A stretch of DNA of 64,000 nt, taken from assembly GCF_018137965.1 (NCBI RefSeq), contig NZ_CP073100.1:3359754-3423753 (forward strand), in the 5' to 3' direction. The translations under genes were made by a program, and so were the position numbers. Below are positions 63,457 through 64,000 of this stretch, in pieces. The notes under the pieces were generated by a model, which saw only the letters and a list, made by a program, of their open reading frames with translations, did no database searches and had not been told where the DNA came from. The stretch comes from Luteolibacter ambystomatis (GTDB taxonomy: Bacteria; Verrucomicrobiota; Verrucomicrobiia; Verrucomicrobiales; Akkermansiaceae). How positions within the stretch are numbered: position 1 is the first letter of the stretch; the number at the start of each line of letters is the position of its first letter.

Positions 63457-64000
63457 TCAGGGAATGGTCACCTTCAGGCGGCCAAACAGCTTCCCTCCTA
63501 CGGACAATGCTTGCGGGATGTAGGTCTCCACTTTGTCGACTCCCGTTTGGAAGCCATCCGGTGTCGGAACGATGACCACTCCCGGAGTTCCCTCCGCAGA
63601 TGTCCATGTCGCTCCCAGATCGGTATTGTAGGAGATGCCCGGATGGAGCGCGGCGGAGGCGGCTGAACGGCGGAAGGTGAATTTGAAATAGTCCACCATG
63701 CCCGCACCCACGTCGGCGCGGACGATCTCTCCGGTCGGCATCAGGGCGCTGTCCATGCCTGTGGCCGGATTACCCCCGATCACGAACTCGATGCCATTCG
63801 AAATGCCATCATGATCCGGATCGGCACCCGGCAGGCGGTCGGATGCATTGGTCAGGCCGAAGCCGCCGATCCAGGTGGCGAACGGACTGGCGGTGAGGGC
63901 CAGCACTCCGGTGGACTGGGTGAAGGTCCACGTACCCGATCCGTCCGCCATGCTCCAGACATCTCCGTTTTTGGTAAAGCCCGGGAGAGTGAAGTGCTCG
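63457..64000 (-). CDS. Large secreted protein, C-terminal part only
   Basis: The frame stays open to the window edge, so the N-terminus is missing and about 181 codons are visible. It contains the same C-terminal module as the PATR protein at 2204-7162: WIGGFGLTNASDRLPGADPD (then H-D-G-I-S-N-G-I-E-F), a Ca-type block. A beta-rich tail ends LFGRLKVTIP. The upstream part probably has PATR or LamG-like domains. It is convergent with the XylR regulator. Confidence 0.75.
   Translation of the reverse strand, partial: EHFTLPGFTKNGDVWSMADGSGTWTFTQSTGVLALTASPFATWIGGFGLTNASDRLPGADPDHDGISNGIEFVIGGNPATGMDSALMPTGEIVRADVGAGMVDYFKFTFRRSAASAALHPGISYNTDLGATWTSAEGTPGVVIVPTPDGFQTGVDKVETYIPQALSVGGKLFGRLKVTIP

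Overview
The window looks like a chromosomal segment of a Verrucomicrobiota bacterium, most like Luteolibacter and its relatives. This rests on giant autotransporter-type beta-strand-repeat (PATR) proteins, secreted proteins ending in a DPDxDGxxN block, a two-component propeller kinase, XylR-type regulators and an outer-membrane biogenesis cluster, in GC-rich DNA. The genus is inferred from gene style only. No phage, insertion sequence, plasmid or CRISPR is visible, and no gene-free stretch exceeds about 300 bases.

Region 1 (1-10974) holds two giant secreted PATR proteins (one cut by the window edge), a propeller-type sensor kinase and a LuxR-type response regulator. The same 22-bp palindrome, TAGTCGG-N8-CCGAC, lies upstream of the first PATR gene, between the second PATR gene and the kinase, and before the regulator. 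I read it as the operator of this two-component system. Region 2 (10999-22884) has three HupE/UreJ-family membrane proteins, one coupled to a PpiC-type foldase, around a 2255-residue secreted protein with three LamG-like modules, a phosphoesterase and an FGE-fold domain. Region 3 (22969-31759) holds proC, a BamD-like lipoprotein, LptE, rsmI, BamA and an unrecognised 1058-residue exported protein.

Region 4 (31814-40465) contains a coupled trio (YgfZ-like protein, beta-hydroxyacid dehydrogenase, exported coiled-coil protein), a cellulose-synthase-like glycosyltransferase with an L,D-transpeptidase, rpsT, a zinc-ribbon protein, tRNA-Gly(GCC), a lipoprotein and pheT. Region 5 (40654-48146) is a tightly packed lipid operon: patatin, phenylacetate-CoA-ligase-like enzyme, thiolase, FadJ-like protein and acyl-CoA dehydrogenase. 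It sits on the opposite strand between pheT and pheS, so the usual pheST pair is split. A paired GTAG-hairpin element of REP/BIME type ends it. Region 6 (48225-54542) has pheS downstream of a bacterial nitric oxide synthase and an aldo/keto reductase, then a YcxB-like protein, rplT, rpmI, gatA and gatC.

Region 7 (54640-64000) has a thioredoxin-fold protein without its cysteines, a coupled envelope cluster (GT39, GT2, LAB_N, PAP2), a sugar-nucleotide epimerase, a minimal kinase-like protein, a DsbD-N-like protein, a XylR-type regulator and the C-terminal end of another large secreted protein. Stop-start overlaps (ATGA or GTGA) are the commonest gene junction, and recognisable Shine-Dalgarno sequences are rare, so several starts were chosen from signal peptides or coupling.
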